DNA from: JAWKWH01 sp040830725
GTDB taxonomy: Bacteria > Pseudomonadota > Alphaproteobacteria > Rhizobiales > Rhizobiaceae
Direction: 5' to 3'
Assembly: GCA_040830725.1 (NCBI GenBank)
Contig: JBFOMG010000009.1
Span: 62,001-126,000 of the forward strand
DNA length: 64,000 nucleotides
Below, piece by piece: positions 34,184 to 42,661 of the stretch. The translations under genes and the position numbers were made by a program. The notes under the pieces are model-generated. The model worked only from the letters and a program-made list of their open reading frames with translations. It was not told the DNA's origin and did no database searches. Within the stretch, counting starts at the first letter, position 1. Each line of letters starts with the position of its first letter.

Positions 34184-35158
34184 TCACTTGAGGTTCTCTT
34201 TGAGCCATTCAATGGTTTTTGCCGAAAGCTTCGCGGTTGTCGATGGTGACGAAGCATCGCCCACGATCACATGCTGGGATTCGGATTCGGAATCCTCTAC
34301 GGGGATGATTTCCCAATGCCCGCCCCATTTTTGCGCGATCTCCCGCGTCAGGTCAGGGCGGACGACGCTGTCATCGTCTGAAATCAGAAACAGCACTGGA
34401 ATGTCCACTTTTTCATAAGGCGCCGCGTAGGCGAGAGCCGCAATTGCGGACACCGGAAGAAGCGCCTTTGTTGGGTATCTGTAGGTATTAATGTGCTTTT
34501 GCAGCTCATTGCGAGGTTCAAAGCTCCTGTACTCACCTTCGAACATCACCGCCAACTGCTCCGCCCACGGCAAGGTCAGCATCCAGTAATTGGGATCATT
34601 GATTCGGAACAGCGGTGAAATGAGCACGAGCGCGGCCACATCGTCGAGCAATGGCGGTTCTGTTGTTCCCCAAGCGGACAATCCACCACCGGTGGAAGTA
34701 GCGATGATAATTACTTTCTCGCCGATTTTTCGACCGATCGCGACCGCCTCTGCAAGGTCATTAACCCAGGCATTAACCGAGCCCTCAGCCATGGCATCTT
34801 CAGTCCTGCCATGGCCGGTCAGGCGATTGTAAAACAGGTTCGCACCGAGTTCGTGTGCAATGAGGTCCGCAAATGGGCGTGTTTCACCCTTTGATGAAGA
34901 AAACCCGTGCACATAGACAATAGACAATGGCGTTTTAGCCTTTGAAGCTGGATAGGCCCAGATAACTTCTTTCTGCAGCCCATTACGGAGATCCCCGAAC
35001 TTAGCCTCACGTTCGGCCAGATAGGCGTCCACGTCATCGCCAATGCTCGCCTCGTCAAAGGTTACTGTCGTGTCGACTTCTACCCGCGGCCCCACCGCAA
35101 ACAGGATGCAAGCCGCAACGGTCAGGATAATAAGAAAAATCAGGGTCTTTTTCAGCAT
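34184..35158 (-). CDS. membrane-anchored alpha/beta hydrolase
   Basis: 324 aa with an uncleaved N-terminal signal anchor (LIFLIILTVAACILFAV), so the body is periplasmic. SIVYVHGFSSSKGE is the oxyanion-hole region, IIATSTGGGLSAW the nucleophile elbow (Ser in TSTGG), and LFLISDDDSVV and SQHVIVGD supply the likely acid and His. It looks like a lysophospholipase/esterase. ATG 35158 is preferred over an upstream frame because it begins the signal anchor. It is convergent with the MFS gene (6 bp between stops). Confidence 0.85.
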   Translation of the reverse strand: MLKKTLIFLIILTVAACILFAVGPRVEVDTTVTFDEASIGDDVDAYLAEREAKFGDLRNGLQKEVIWAYPASKAKTPLSIVYVHGFSSSKGETRPFADLIAHELGANLFYNRLTGHGRTEDAMAEGSVNAWVNDLAEAVAIGRKIGEKVIIIATSTGGGLSAWGTTEPPLLDDVAALVLISPLFRINDPNYWMLTLPWAEQLAVMFEGEYRSFEPRNELQKHINTYRYPTKALLPVSAIAALAYAAPYEKVDIPVLFLISDDDSVVRPDLTREIAQKWGGHWEIIPVEDSESESQHVIVGDASSPSTTAKLSAKTIEWLKENLK

Positions 35159-35335
35159 GGCCGGTTCCGCCTTGTCGTCGTTGAAGCCACTATGGCCCAG
35201 CAGGTTGTTTGCAAAAACCCCGAATTGCACCAATTGGAAAAAAATACCTGTCCGTAGCGTCTGGCGGGCAATTCCATGCTTGAAAGCAGGCGCGTGCGTT
35301 CCTACGGTTGCTGAAACACGAAACGGGACTCCTCC

Positions 35336-36373
35336 ATGTATTCCAATGTCATTGATCTAATCGGCAATACCCCGCTGATCCGCCTCAAACGTGCCTCGGA
35401 AGAGACCGGGTGCGAAATTCTTGGCAAGGCCGAATTTCTCAATCCGGGCCAATCGGTGAAAGACCGTGCCGGATTGTTTATTGTTCGCGATGCGGAAAAG
35501 AAGGGCGCGCTGAAGCCGGGTGGCGTGATTGTTGAAGGAACTGCCGGAAACACCGGCATTGGCCTGACGGTGGTGGCCAAGGCGCTCGGCTATCGCACCG
35601 TGATCGTGATTCCAGAGACGCAAACCCAGGAAAAGAAGGATGCACTTCGTCTGCTCGGCGCAGAACTGATCGAAGTTCCGGCTGTTCCTTACCGCAATCC
35701 GAACAATTATGTGAAACTGTCGGGCCGGCTGGCGGAGCAGATTGCGAAAACTGACCCCAATGGTGCGATCTGGGCCAACCAGTTTGACAATGTCGCCAAT
35801 CGCGACGGGCATATTGCAACGACTGCTGAAGAGATCTGGGAGCAGACCGGTGGCAAGGTCGACGGATTTGTCTCGGCCGTTGGAACCGGTGGCACGCTTG
35901 CTGGCGTTTCTGCCGGCCTGAAGGCGAAGAATGCCGATATCAAAGTCGCAATTGCCGACCCGCTTGGTGCAGCACTTTACAATTTCTACGCCCACGGAGA
36001 ATTGAAAGCAGAGGGAAGCTCGATCACCGAGGGCATTGGGCAAGGGCGCATTACGGCCAATTTGGAGGGCTTCACCCCGGATTTTGCCTATCAGATTCAA
36101 GATGCCGATGCGCTTGGGATCGTGTTTGCGCTTGTGCAGGAGGAAGGACTGTGCCTCGGCTCTTCTTCAGGCATCAATCTTGCCGGTGCGATCCGGCTGG
36201 CGAAGGAAATGGGTCCCGGCCATACCATCGTCACCGTGCTCTGCGATTTCGGCAACCGCTATCAGTCAAAGATGTTCAATCCTGAGTTCCTGCGGTCCAA
36301 GGACTTGCCGGTGTGCGACTGGATGGAAAAAACGCCCGATATCGATGTACCCTATGAAGAGGTGCCGGCGTGA
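35336..36373 (+). CDS. cysK: cysteine synthase A
   Basis: 345 aa fold-type II PLP enzyme. NPGQSVKDRAG contains the PLP Lys42, GTAGNTGIGLT is the substrate loop, and GTGGTLAGVS the phosphate-binding loop. It makes cysteine from O-acetylserine and sulfide. It is about 25-30 residues longer than enteric CysK, through a C-terminal extension (FLRSKDLPVCDWMEKTPDIDVPYEEV in part), as in other rhizobia. The stop overlaps the alaX start. Confidence 0.93.
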   Translation: MYSNVIDLIGNTPLIRLKRASEETGCEILGKAEFLNPGQSVKDRAGLFIVRDAEKKGALKPGGVIVEGTAGNTGIGLTVVAKALGYRTVIVIPETQTQEKKDALRLLGAELIEVPAVPYRNPNNYVKLSGRLAEQIAKTDPNGAIWANQFDNVANRDGHIATTAEEIWEQTGGKVDGFVSAVGTGGTLAGVSAGLKAKNADIKVAIADPLGAALYNFYAHGELKAEGSSITEGIGQGRITANLEGFTPDFAYQIQDADALGIVFALVQEEGLCLGSSSGINLAGAIRLAKEMGPGHTIVTVLCDFGNRYQSKMFNPEFLRSKDLPVCDWMEKTPDIDVPYEEVPA

Positions 36374-37113
36374 GCCATTCGGTGGAGGCACTCTTCCGTG
36401 ACGACGCCTATTTGTCGACGGCGGAAGGCAAGGTCGTAGCAATAAACGACCGTGGTGGCATTATCCTGGACCGCACCAACTTTTACGCCACTTCCGGCGG
36501 TCAGCCCGGCGATACGGGCTTCTTCGAACGATCCGACGGTTCGAAGATCGCCATTGCAGGCACTGTGTCCGGTGAAACCAAGGACGAGATCATTCACGTT
36601 CCGGCCAATGGCGAGGCGGTCCCAGACATCGGCGAGGAGCTTGTGTTGCACATTGACTGGGACCGGCGCTACCGGTTGATGCGCATGCACACGGCCTGCC
36701 ATTTACTGACGGTGGTATGCCCTTTCCCGATTACCGGCGCGGCTGTCGGTGAAAATGAAAGCAGGGTGGATTTTGATCTTCCCGACGCGTCTGTGACAAA
36801 AGATGATGTGACATCACAGATGATGGATCTGATCGAAGCCGATCACCCGGTGTTTGTTCGGCAGATCACCGAGGAGGCGTTGCAAGCCAATCCGGAACTG
36901 ATCAAATCAAAGAATGTCCGCCCGCCCTCGGGAACCGGGCAGATCAGGCTGGTGTGCATCGGTAAGGATGGTTCTGTGGACAGCCAGCCTTGCGGTGGCA
37001 CCCATGTCAGCAGTACCAATGAAGTTGGTGAGATTAATATTGGCAAAATCGAGAAAAAAGGCCGTGAAAACCGGCGATTCCGCATCCGGTTTGGTTCGGC
37101 ACCGGCGAATTGA
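36370..37113 (+). CDS. alanyl-tRNA editing protein AlaX
   Basis: 247 aa free-standing editing domain of the AlaX-M/L type. The zinc ligands are visible: His107 and His111 in MHTACHL, and Cys208 and His212 in SQPCGGTHV. NFYATSGGQPGDTG is the glycine-rich motif shared with AlaRS. It hydrolyses Ser-tRNA(Ala) (and Gly-tRNA(Ala)). The GTG start overlaps the cysK stop by four bases (GTGA), so it is translated with cysK. Confidence 0.93.
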   Translation: MSHSVEALFRDDAYLSTAEGKVVAINDRGGIILDRTNFYATSGGQPGDTGFFERSDGSKIAIAGTVSGETKDEIIHVPANGEAVPDIGEELVLHIDWDRRYRLMRMHTACHLLTVVCPFPITGAAVGENESRVDFDLPDASVTKDDVTSQMMDLIEADHPVFVRQITEEALQANPELIKSKNVRPPSGTGQIRLVCIGKDGSVDSQPCGGTHVSSTNEVGEINIGKIEKKGRENRRFRIRFGSAPAN

Positions 37114-37122
37114 GATATCGCA

Positions 37123-37971
37123 ATGAGTGAGAAAAGCCCATTTGTCGTTTCCGCCCAATGGCTGGTGCAGCATTTGAAAGACCCGGGTCTGAATATCATC
37201 GACGGGTCTTGGTATTTGCCAGTGCAAAACCGCGATGCTCGGGCAGAGTATGATGCTGCCCACATTCCGGGCGCCATATTCTTTGATCACGACGACGTGG
37301 TCGAACCCGGCACCGGACTGCCACACTCCCTGCCATCGCCGCTGGAGTTTGAGCGTCACGCCAGTGCAATGGGTATATCCCGCGACGACACCATCGTGGT
37401 TTATGACGGTCCGGGATTCTTTTCGGCTCCCAGGGTCTGGTGGATGTTCCGGTCCATGGGTGCAAAGAATGTTTTCATTCTGGACGGCGGGTTTGATCGG
37501 TGGAAGGCAGATGGTCATATCGTTACGTCCAAGCCGACGAAGATCGCCTCATCTGCCTTCATTCCATCATTTGATGAAGACAGCGCGGTTAGCTTTGAAG
37601 AGATGAAAACGATCGTCGAATCACAATCCAGCCAAATCGCCGATGCACGTCCAATCGGCCGGTTTACCGGAGTCGAGCCGGAACCGCGTGAAGGAATGCG
37701 CTCAGGCCACATGCCGGGCGCGCGATGTGTACCCGCTCTCAGTCTGTCGAAGGACGGATTTCTGCTGCCACTCGATGAGCTGCGCGCCAAGCTGACCGAA
37801 GCCGGAATCGAGTTGGACAATCCCGTGGTGACGACCTGCGGTTCCGGCGTCACGGCGGCCATTATCACGCTGGCGCTGCAATCGCTCGGACATACCGACA
37901 ATCGGCTGTACGATGGTTCGTGGAGCGAATGGGGCGGGCGCGACGACACGCCGATTGTCACCGGAGCATGA
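37123..37971 (+). CDS. sseA: 3-mercaptopyruvate sulfurtransferase
   Basis: 282 aa with two rhodanese domains. The N-terminal domain is inactive; the C-terminal one carries CGSGVTA with Cys239, the loop diagnostic of mercaptopyruvate sulfurtransferases. It moves sulfur from 3-mercaptopyruvate to thiol acceptors. It starts nine bases after alaX and belongs to the cysK operon, which gives the operon a cysteine synthesis/degradation theme. Confidence 0.94.
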   Translation: MSEKSPFVVSAQWLVQHLKDPGLNIIDGSWYLPVQNRDARAEYDAAHIPGAIFFDHDDVVEPGTGLPHSLPSPLEFERHASAMGISRDDTIVVYDGPGFFSAPRVWWMFRSMGAKNVFILDGGFDRWKADGHIVTSKPTKIASSAFIPSFDEDSAVSFEEMKTIVESQSSQIADARPIGRFTGVEPEPREGMRSGHMPGARCVPALSLSKDGFLLPLDELRAKLTEAGIELDNPVVTTCGSGVTAAIITLALQSLGHTDNRLYDGSWSEWGGRDDTPIVTGA

Positions 37972-37975
37972 GGCA

Positions 37976-38512
37976 GTGACGACAGGTCATGCCAATGAGC
38001 CGTTCACCGTTCGGGTGACACATCTGGAAATGAAATCACCGCCAACCTCCAGGGCGCCGATGCCTTCGCGTCCCCGATTGGCCTTGATGCGAACGCCATC
38101 CATCCCGATTGCGTTTTATCGCTATATCTACGAGCAAGTCGGCAAACCTGTTGACTGGATGGTTCGACGCGAAATGGATGATGCTGAGTTGTCAGCCATC
38201 ATCCATGATGAAAGTACAGAAATTCAGGTACTTTACGCCGATGGCGCGCCGGCGGGTTTTTTTGAACTGGATTTGAAACGTAAGTCCGATGAAGTCGAGA
38301 TCGTCTATTTTGGCCTTTCGCCGGATTTTCACGGCATCGGCATCGGCAAATTCTTCTTTTCCGAAACGCTCGATGCTGCCTGGGCACATGCGCCATCGAA
38401 GGTGACGCTGCATACCAATACGCTTGACAGCCCCAAGGCGCTGCACATCTATCAAAAATCCGGATTTGTCCCGTGCGGATATTCCGAAGAAGTGGTGACC
38501 CATTGGGACTGA
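37976..38512 (+). CDS. GNAT-family N-acetyltransferase
   Basis: 178 aa with a C-terminal GNAT fold: VEIVYFGLSPDFHGIGIGKFFFSE has the acetyl-CoA pyrophosphate loop (HGIGIGK), and ALHIYQKSGFVPCGY is motif B. The acceptor is unknown. GTG 37976 is chosen because GAGG lies just upstream and the start is four bases after the sseA stop; the same frame continues upstream inside sseA. It ends the cysK operon. Confidence 0.85.
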   Translation: MTTGHANEPFTVRVTHLEMKSPPTSRAPMPSRPRLALMRTPSIPIAFYRYIYEQVGKPVDWMVRREMDDAELSAIIHDESTEIQVLYADGAPAGFFELDLKRKSDEVEIVYFGLSPDFHGIGIGKFFFSETLDAAWAHAPSKVTLHTNTLDSPKALHIYQKSGFVPCGYSEEVVTHWD

Positions 38513-38555
38513 TCACGCTTCTGCCCGGTTGACCGGCTGTCAGCCAACGGTGATG

Positions 38556-39338
38556 CTACATATCCAATTCGACGACAACAGGCACGTGATCAGAAGGTTT
38601 CTCCCAGGCGCGGACATGCTTTTCGATCTCCGCTGACTTGAGGCGATTGGCAGCTTCCGGCGACAGCAATGCATGGTCGATGCGTATGCCATTGTTCTTC
38701 TGCCACGCACCGCCCTGATAATCCCAGAACGTGTAAGTCTCATCAGCATCAGTGGTCGAGCGAACTGCCTCGGTCATGCCCAGGTTGACCAGCCGGCGGA
38801 ACGCCTGCCTGCTTTCAGGCATATAGAGCGCATCGCCGATCCAGTTTTCGGCATTGCGGGCGTCTTCTGGCTGCGGGATGACGTTGTAGTCGCCGGCAAG
38901 GACCAATGGCTCTTCCAGTTCGAGCCGTTCGGCAGTCCACCGCTCAAGCCGTTCCATCCATGAGAGCTTGTAGGGAAACTTTTCCGTATCGACGGGATTT
39001 CCATTTGGCAGATAGAGCGAGACGACCCTCAACACGCCTGACGCAGTTGACAAGACACCCTCAATGAAGCGCGCCTGGGGGTCATCATCATCGCCGGGCA
39101 AGCCGCGATTGACTTCGTCAAAACCGGATTTCGATAACAGCGCCACACCGTTGAAGCCCTTCTGGCCGTGGGTTTCCACGTGGTAGCCGAGGTTTTCGAT
39201 CGGCTCGCGTGGAAACGGTTCGTCCTCGGATTTTATCTCTTGCAGGCAGGCGATGTCCGGATAGCTCTCCTCAAGCCAGGAAAGCACATTGTCGATACGC
39301 GCCTTGACACCGTTGATATTCCACGTGGCTATTTTCAT
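38556..39338 (-). CDS. xth: exodeoxyribonuclease III
   Basis: 260 aa of the ExoIII/APE family. MKIATWNINGVKAR, CLQEIK (metal-binding Glu), LAGDYNVIP, RIDHALLS and KPSDHVPV (catalytic His) are all present. It incises abasic sites and degrades 3' ends in base excision repair. Confidence 0.95.
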   Translation of the reverse strand: MKIATWNINGVKARIDNVLSWLEESYPDIACLQEIKSEDEPFPREPIENLGYHVETHGQKGFNGVALLSKSGFDEVNRGLPGDDDDPQARFIEGVLSTASGVLRVVSLYLPNGNPVDTEKFPYKLSWMERLERWTAERLELEEPLVLAGDYNVIPQPEDARNAENWIGDALYMPESRQAFRRLVNLGMTEAVRSTTDADETYTFWDYQGGAWQKNNGIRIDHALLSPEAANRLKSAEIEKHVRAWEKPSDHVPVVVELDM

Positions 39339-39468
39339 GTTTTTCGCGCGGCACTTTCAATAGTTTCTGCATGGTAGTGGCGTGGCAGATGGTTAATCCT
39401 CTCCCACCGTCAGAATCCGGCGATTCGCCGGCAAGGGCGGCTGCAGGTCAGATTATGGAGGGACGATC

Positions 39469-40818
39469 ATGACCGATTCAACCGTGGATCTCAAGGAACA
39501 GCTGCGAGATCCGAACTACACGCCGCCTGTCGCCCAGGCGGTTCCGCTGGGTATCCAGCATGTGCTGGCAATGTTTGTATCCAATGTCACGCCGGCAATT
39601 ATCGTCGCGGGTGCGGCAGGCTTTGGCTTTGGATCAAATTCCCCGGATTTTCCGAACCTGATTTACATGATCCAGATGTCGATGCTGTTTGCCGGCATCG
39701 CCACGCTCTTTCAAACCGTTGGCATGGGCCCGGTTGGCGGACGTTTGCCGATCGTTCAGGGGACCAGTTTTGCATTCCTGCCGGTGATGATCCCGATCGT
39801 TGCCGGGCAGGGTGTTGCCGCCATGGGAACCCTGATGGGCGGAATTGTCATTGGTGGCGTTTTCCACTTCCTGCTCGGAACCTTTATCGGAAGGCTGCGT
39901 TTCGCGCTGCCGCCGCTGGTTACCGGCCTGATTGTGCTGATGATTGGTCTGGCGCTGATCAAGGTCGGCATTCAGTACGCAGCTGGTGGTGTGCCTGCGA
40001 TGGGAACGCCGGAGTTTGGCAGCCTGCAAAACTGGATCGTTGCCCTGTTTGTCATCGTCGTGACACTCGCAATCAAGTTCTTCATGAAGGGCATGTGGTC
40101 GATCGCGGCGGTATTGCTCGGCCTGATAGCCGGTTACGTACTGGCGCTCCTGATGGGCATGGTCAATTTTGGTAATGTCGGCAACGCTTCGTGGTTCAAC
40201 GCACCGATGCCGTTCAAATGGGGTTTCGACATCACTGCGGCTGCGGTCATCGGCATGTGTTTCATGGCGATAATCTCGGCAATTGAGACCGTTGGCGACG
40301 TATCGGGCATCACCAAGGGCGGTGCTGGCCGTGAGGCGACCGACAAGGAGATATCTGGTGCGACCTATGCCGACGGTCTTGGTTCGGCGATTGCCGGTAT
40401 CTTTGGTGGTTTGCCAAATACATCGTTCAGCCAGAATGTCGGTTTGATCTCGATGACCGGTGTCATGAGCCGCCATGTGGTAACCTATGGGGCTATCTTC
40501 CTGATCATCTGTGGTCTGATACCAAAAATCGGCGCAATCATTTCCACCGTACCCATCGAGGTGCTTGGTGGCGGTGTTATCGTCATGTTCGGCATGGTTG
40601 CGGCGGCGGGTATCAACATGCTCTCGGATGTCAACTGGAACCGGCGCAACATGGTCATCTTTGCGGTCTCGCTGTCCGTCGGCCTTGGCTTGCAACTGGT
40701 GCCTGATGCGCTGCAGCATATGCCCAAGACAGCGCAGATCCTGCTCACATCCGGTCTGTTGCCGGCCGCGGCCCTGGCAATCGTTCTAAATCTGGTTCTG
40801 CCAGAAGAGATCGACTAG
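39469..40818 (+). CDS. NCS2/NAT-family purine (xanthine/urate type) permease
   Basis: 449 aa with about 14 membrane segments. AIETVGDVSGI is the TM8 motif with Glu and Asp, and the NAT signature reads QNVGLISMTG, where Gln at the first position points to xanthine or urate rather than uracil. It imports the base by proton or sodium symport. ATG 39469 follows GGAGGG. Followed directly by a strong terminator, so it is a single-gene unit. Confidence 0.92.
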   Translation: MTDSTVDLKEQLRDPNYTPPVAQAVPLGIQHVLAMFVSNVTPAIIVAGAAGFGFGSNSPDFPNLIYMIQMSMLFAGIATLFQTVGMGPVGGRLPIVQGTSFAFLPVMIPIVAGQGVAAMGTLMGGIVIGGVFHFLLGTFIGRLRFALPPLVTGLIVLMIGLALIKVGIQYAAGGVPAMGTPEFGSLQNWIVALFVIVVTLAIKFFMKGMWSIAAVLLGLIAGYVLALLMGMVNFGNVGNASWFNAPMPFKWGFDITAAAVIGMCFMAIISAIETVGDVSGITKGGAGREATDKEISGATYADGLGSAIAGIFGGLPNTSFSQNVGLISMTGVMSRHVVTYGAIFLIICGLIPKIGAIISTVPIEVLGGGVIVMFGMVAAAGINMLSDVNWNRRNMVIFAVSLSVGLGLQLVPDALQHMPKTAQILLTSGLLPAAALAIVLNLVLPEEID

Positions 40819-40836
40819 TTGTAAATGTTTAAAACC

Positions 40837-40867
40837 AAAGGGCGGCAAAGGTTTGCCGCCCTTTTTT
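40837..40867 (+). terminator. rho-independent terminator of the purine permease gene
   Basis: AAAGGGCGGCAAA and TTTGCCGCCCTTTTTT pair almost without loop, 19 bp past the stop. Confidence 0.93.
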
Positions 40868-40887
40868 AATGTCTTTCATCAGAAAAT

Positions 40888-41436
40888 TTATTTGCTCGCG
40901 ACGCTGCCAGTCGGGTTTTCGTCCATTCGCTTCAGGCGCATGCCAATGACCGGTACAAGCTTGCGATTCACCCGGACCGAAACCGTCACGTTCATCGTGT
41001 TGTCGTTGGGAAGCCTGGCAAGCATGGCACCGTTCAATTTCCGACGGTTGATGGAAAACACCACCCGTTTGCCGTCAACGTTGCCAGACGTGATATCAAG
41101 CCCTTCGCCGACAGCTCCATCCATGAATACACCACGGTAGCCTCGGCCCTTGCGCTCGACTGTTGCCGACATCTTTTGGGTAAACATGCCGACACGGCAG
41201 GTGCCATCCAATGACATCCCGACTTTGCCTTTCGGTGTTGCGCCCTTGAAATTGCAGGTGAACTTGGTGCCCTTGTACTTGCCGGCGACAATCTCACCCG
41301 GTCCCGACCAGGTGCCCTCAACCTGCTTGAAAAAGCGGCCATCGCGCTCCGCGGAGCCGGCTGCGAGAGGCACCGAGGTCGAAGATGCCACGATCGAAGC
41401 GGAAACTGCAGCTACTGCAAAAACTCGTCTGTACAT
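40888..41436 (-). CDS. secreted protein of unknown function
   Basis: 182 aa with a signal peptide (MYRRVFAVAAVSASIVASSTSVPLAAG, cleaved after about residue 26). The mature part is beta-rich with a repeated pattern ending in strands such as VNRKLVPVIGMRLKRM, and has two Cys (TCNFKG, GTCRVG) that could pair. EGTWSGPGEIVAGKYKGTKF suggests a lipocalin-like barrel start. I know similar unnamed periplasmic proteins in rhizobia. Followed on the other strand by the permease terminator. Confidence 0.72.
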   Translation of the reverse strand: MYRRVFAVAAVSASIVASSTSVPLAAGSAERDGRFFKQVEGTWSGPGEIVAGKYKGTKFTCNFKGATPKGKVGMSLDGTCRVGMFTQKMSATVERKGRGYRGVFMDGAVGEGLDITSGNVDGKRVVFSINRRKLNGAMLARLPNDNTMNVTVSVRVNRKLVPVIGMRLKRMDENPTGSVASK

Positions 41437-41593
41437 TAGGGTCCCCGGCTAACAAAGCGGCATCTTACACGCATATCAAATCAGTTACCGAAACATGACG
41501 AAGATTGGTTAATGCTTCGTCTATCAGCAAATACTGATAAGCGGATAATGCGATAATTAACCCGGCGGTGCAATCTCTTCAAAAAAGAGGCGA

Positions 41594-42661
41594 TTACTTG
41601 TCTTTGTCCACTGCCGAAGGGCCGGTGATTGCAGACAAAAATTCTCCCATTCCAGGCCGTTTGCGGGCGACGAAAGGCAATGGACGAGCGGTTTCCATCG
41701 CTGCGATACCGATGCGCACTGTCATCAATCCGTTGACCACGCCTTCACCGAGCCGGGCGGACAACCTGGCAGCGAGGCCATGTCCGATGATTTGCTGAGC
41801 GAGGCTGTCGCCAACAGCAATGGATCCGGTGACAGCGAGATGCGCCGCGACATCGCGGACCAGCTTGAGGAAACCGAGAAAACCCGGACGGCCGCCATAG
41901 AGTTCGGAAATTCTGCGGATCAGGCGGCCTGATTCGAAAAGCACGTAGCCGATATCGACAAGTGCCCGCGGACTGATGGCGGTGACGATTGAAACGCGCT
42001 TTGCCGATTGCAAGATCAGCCCTTTGGCTTGTTCGTCAAGGCCGGCGAACAGTTCCCGTTCGGCAATCGACAGCAGATCGGCTGCGTCGAGTACATCGTC
42101 TTGCAGGAGGTCCAGCGCGCCGCGGCCCTTTGCGGTCATCGGGTTGCTGGCCGTGAACTCTTTCAGGTCGGCGACGAGTTTGCGCGATTGGCGCAGGTCA
42201 TTGCCGCTGAGGGCTTCCGTGGCGCGGGTCCTGAGCGCTTCAACCGAGCGCAGGCGCACAAGTGCGGCAATTTCGCGAAACAGCAGGAACAGGAATGCCA
42301 ATCCGGCGATGGATGCCACTCCCGCGGCAATCCAGCCAAGCCACTGCGACCGCGCAAAAAAGTCGGAAATCAGGCCTTCCACCCACAACCCCGCGGCCAT
42401 GGTCAGAAGGATGCCTGAGGCGGACAGAAATATCGCACCGAGCCTGAACCGCCTTTTTGGCGATGGCCGGGCAGGTTCTGTTTCGGCTGGCAAAGCGCCG
42501 GTATCGAATGGATCGTCGAGCGACTCGACAAATTCGATGCGGTCCGACTCGGCAATCGCCACCGGTTTGCGAGGCTTTTTGGCCGCCGGTTTCTTTTTCG
42601 GCCTGGATGCCATCTGCTGCGCATCCAGCTTGAAGGCAGCTGGTTTCCGATTGCCGCTCAT
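41594..42661 (-). CDS. YcjF/TIGR01620-family membrane protein (DUF697)
   Basis: 355 aa. A Lys/Pro-rich N-terminal tail (PKKKPAAKKPRKPVA) is followed by two membrane helices (about 80-130: LGAIFLSASGILLTMAAGLW and LGWIAAGVASIAGLAFLFLL) and a cytoplasmic helical DUF697 domain (about 250-340). Its partner YcjX-like gene is immediately upstream, overlapping by four bases (ATGA). The pair is conserved together and linked to envelope stress in enteric bacteria; the mechanism is unknown. Confidence 0.88.
   Translation of the reverse strand: MSGNRKPAAFKLDAQQMASRPKKKPAAKKPRKPVAIAESDRIEFVESLDDPFDTGALPAETEPARPSPKRRFRLGAIFLSASGILLTMAAGLWVEGLISDFFARSQWLGWIAAGVASIAGLAFLFLLFREIAALVRLRSVEALRTRATEALSGNDLRQSRKLVADLKEFTASNPMTAKGRGALDLLQDDVLDAADLLSIAERELFAGLDEQAKGLILQSAKRVSIVTAISPRALVDIGYVLFESGRLIRRISELYGGRPGFLGFLKLVRDVAAHLAVTGSIAVGDSLAQQIIGHGLAARLSARLGEGVVNGLMTVRIGIAAMETARPLPFVARKRPGMGEFLSAITGPSAVDKDK

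Noticed and set aside
39634..40719. 361-aa minus-strand open frame opposite the purine permease
   Set aside because: Highly polar His/Gln/Asp-rich antisense of membrane helices; no ribosome site.
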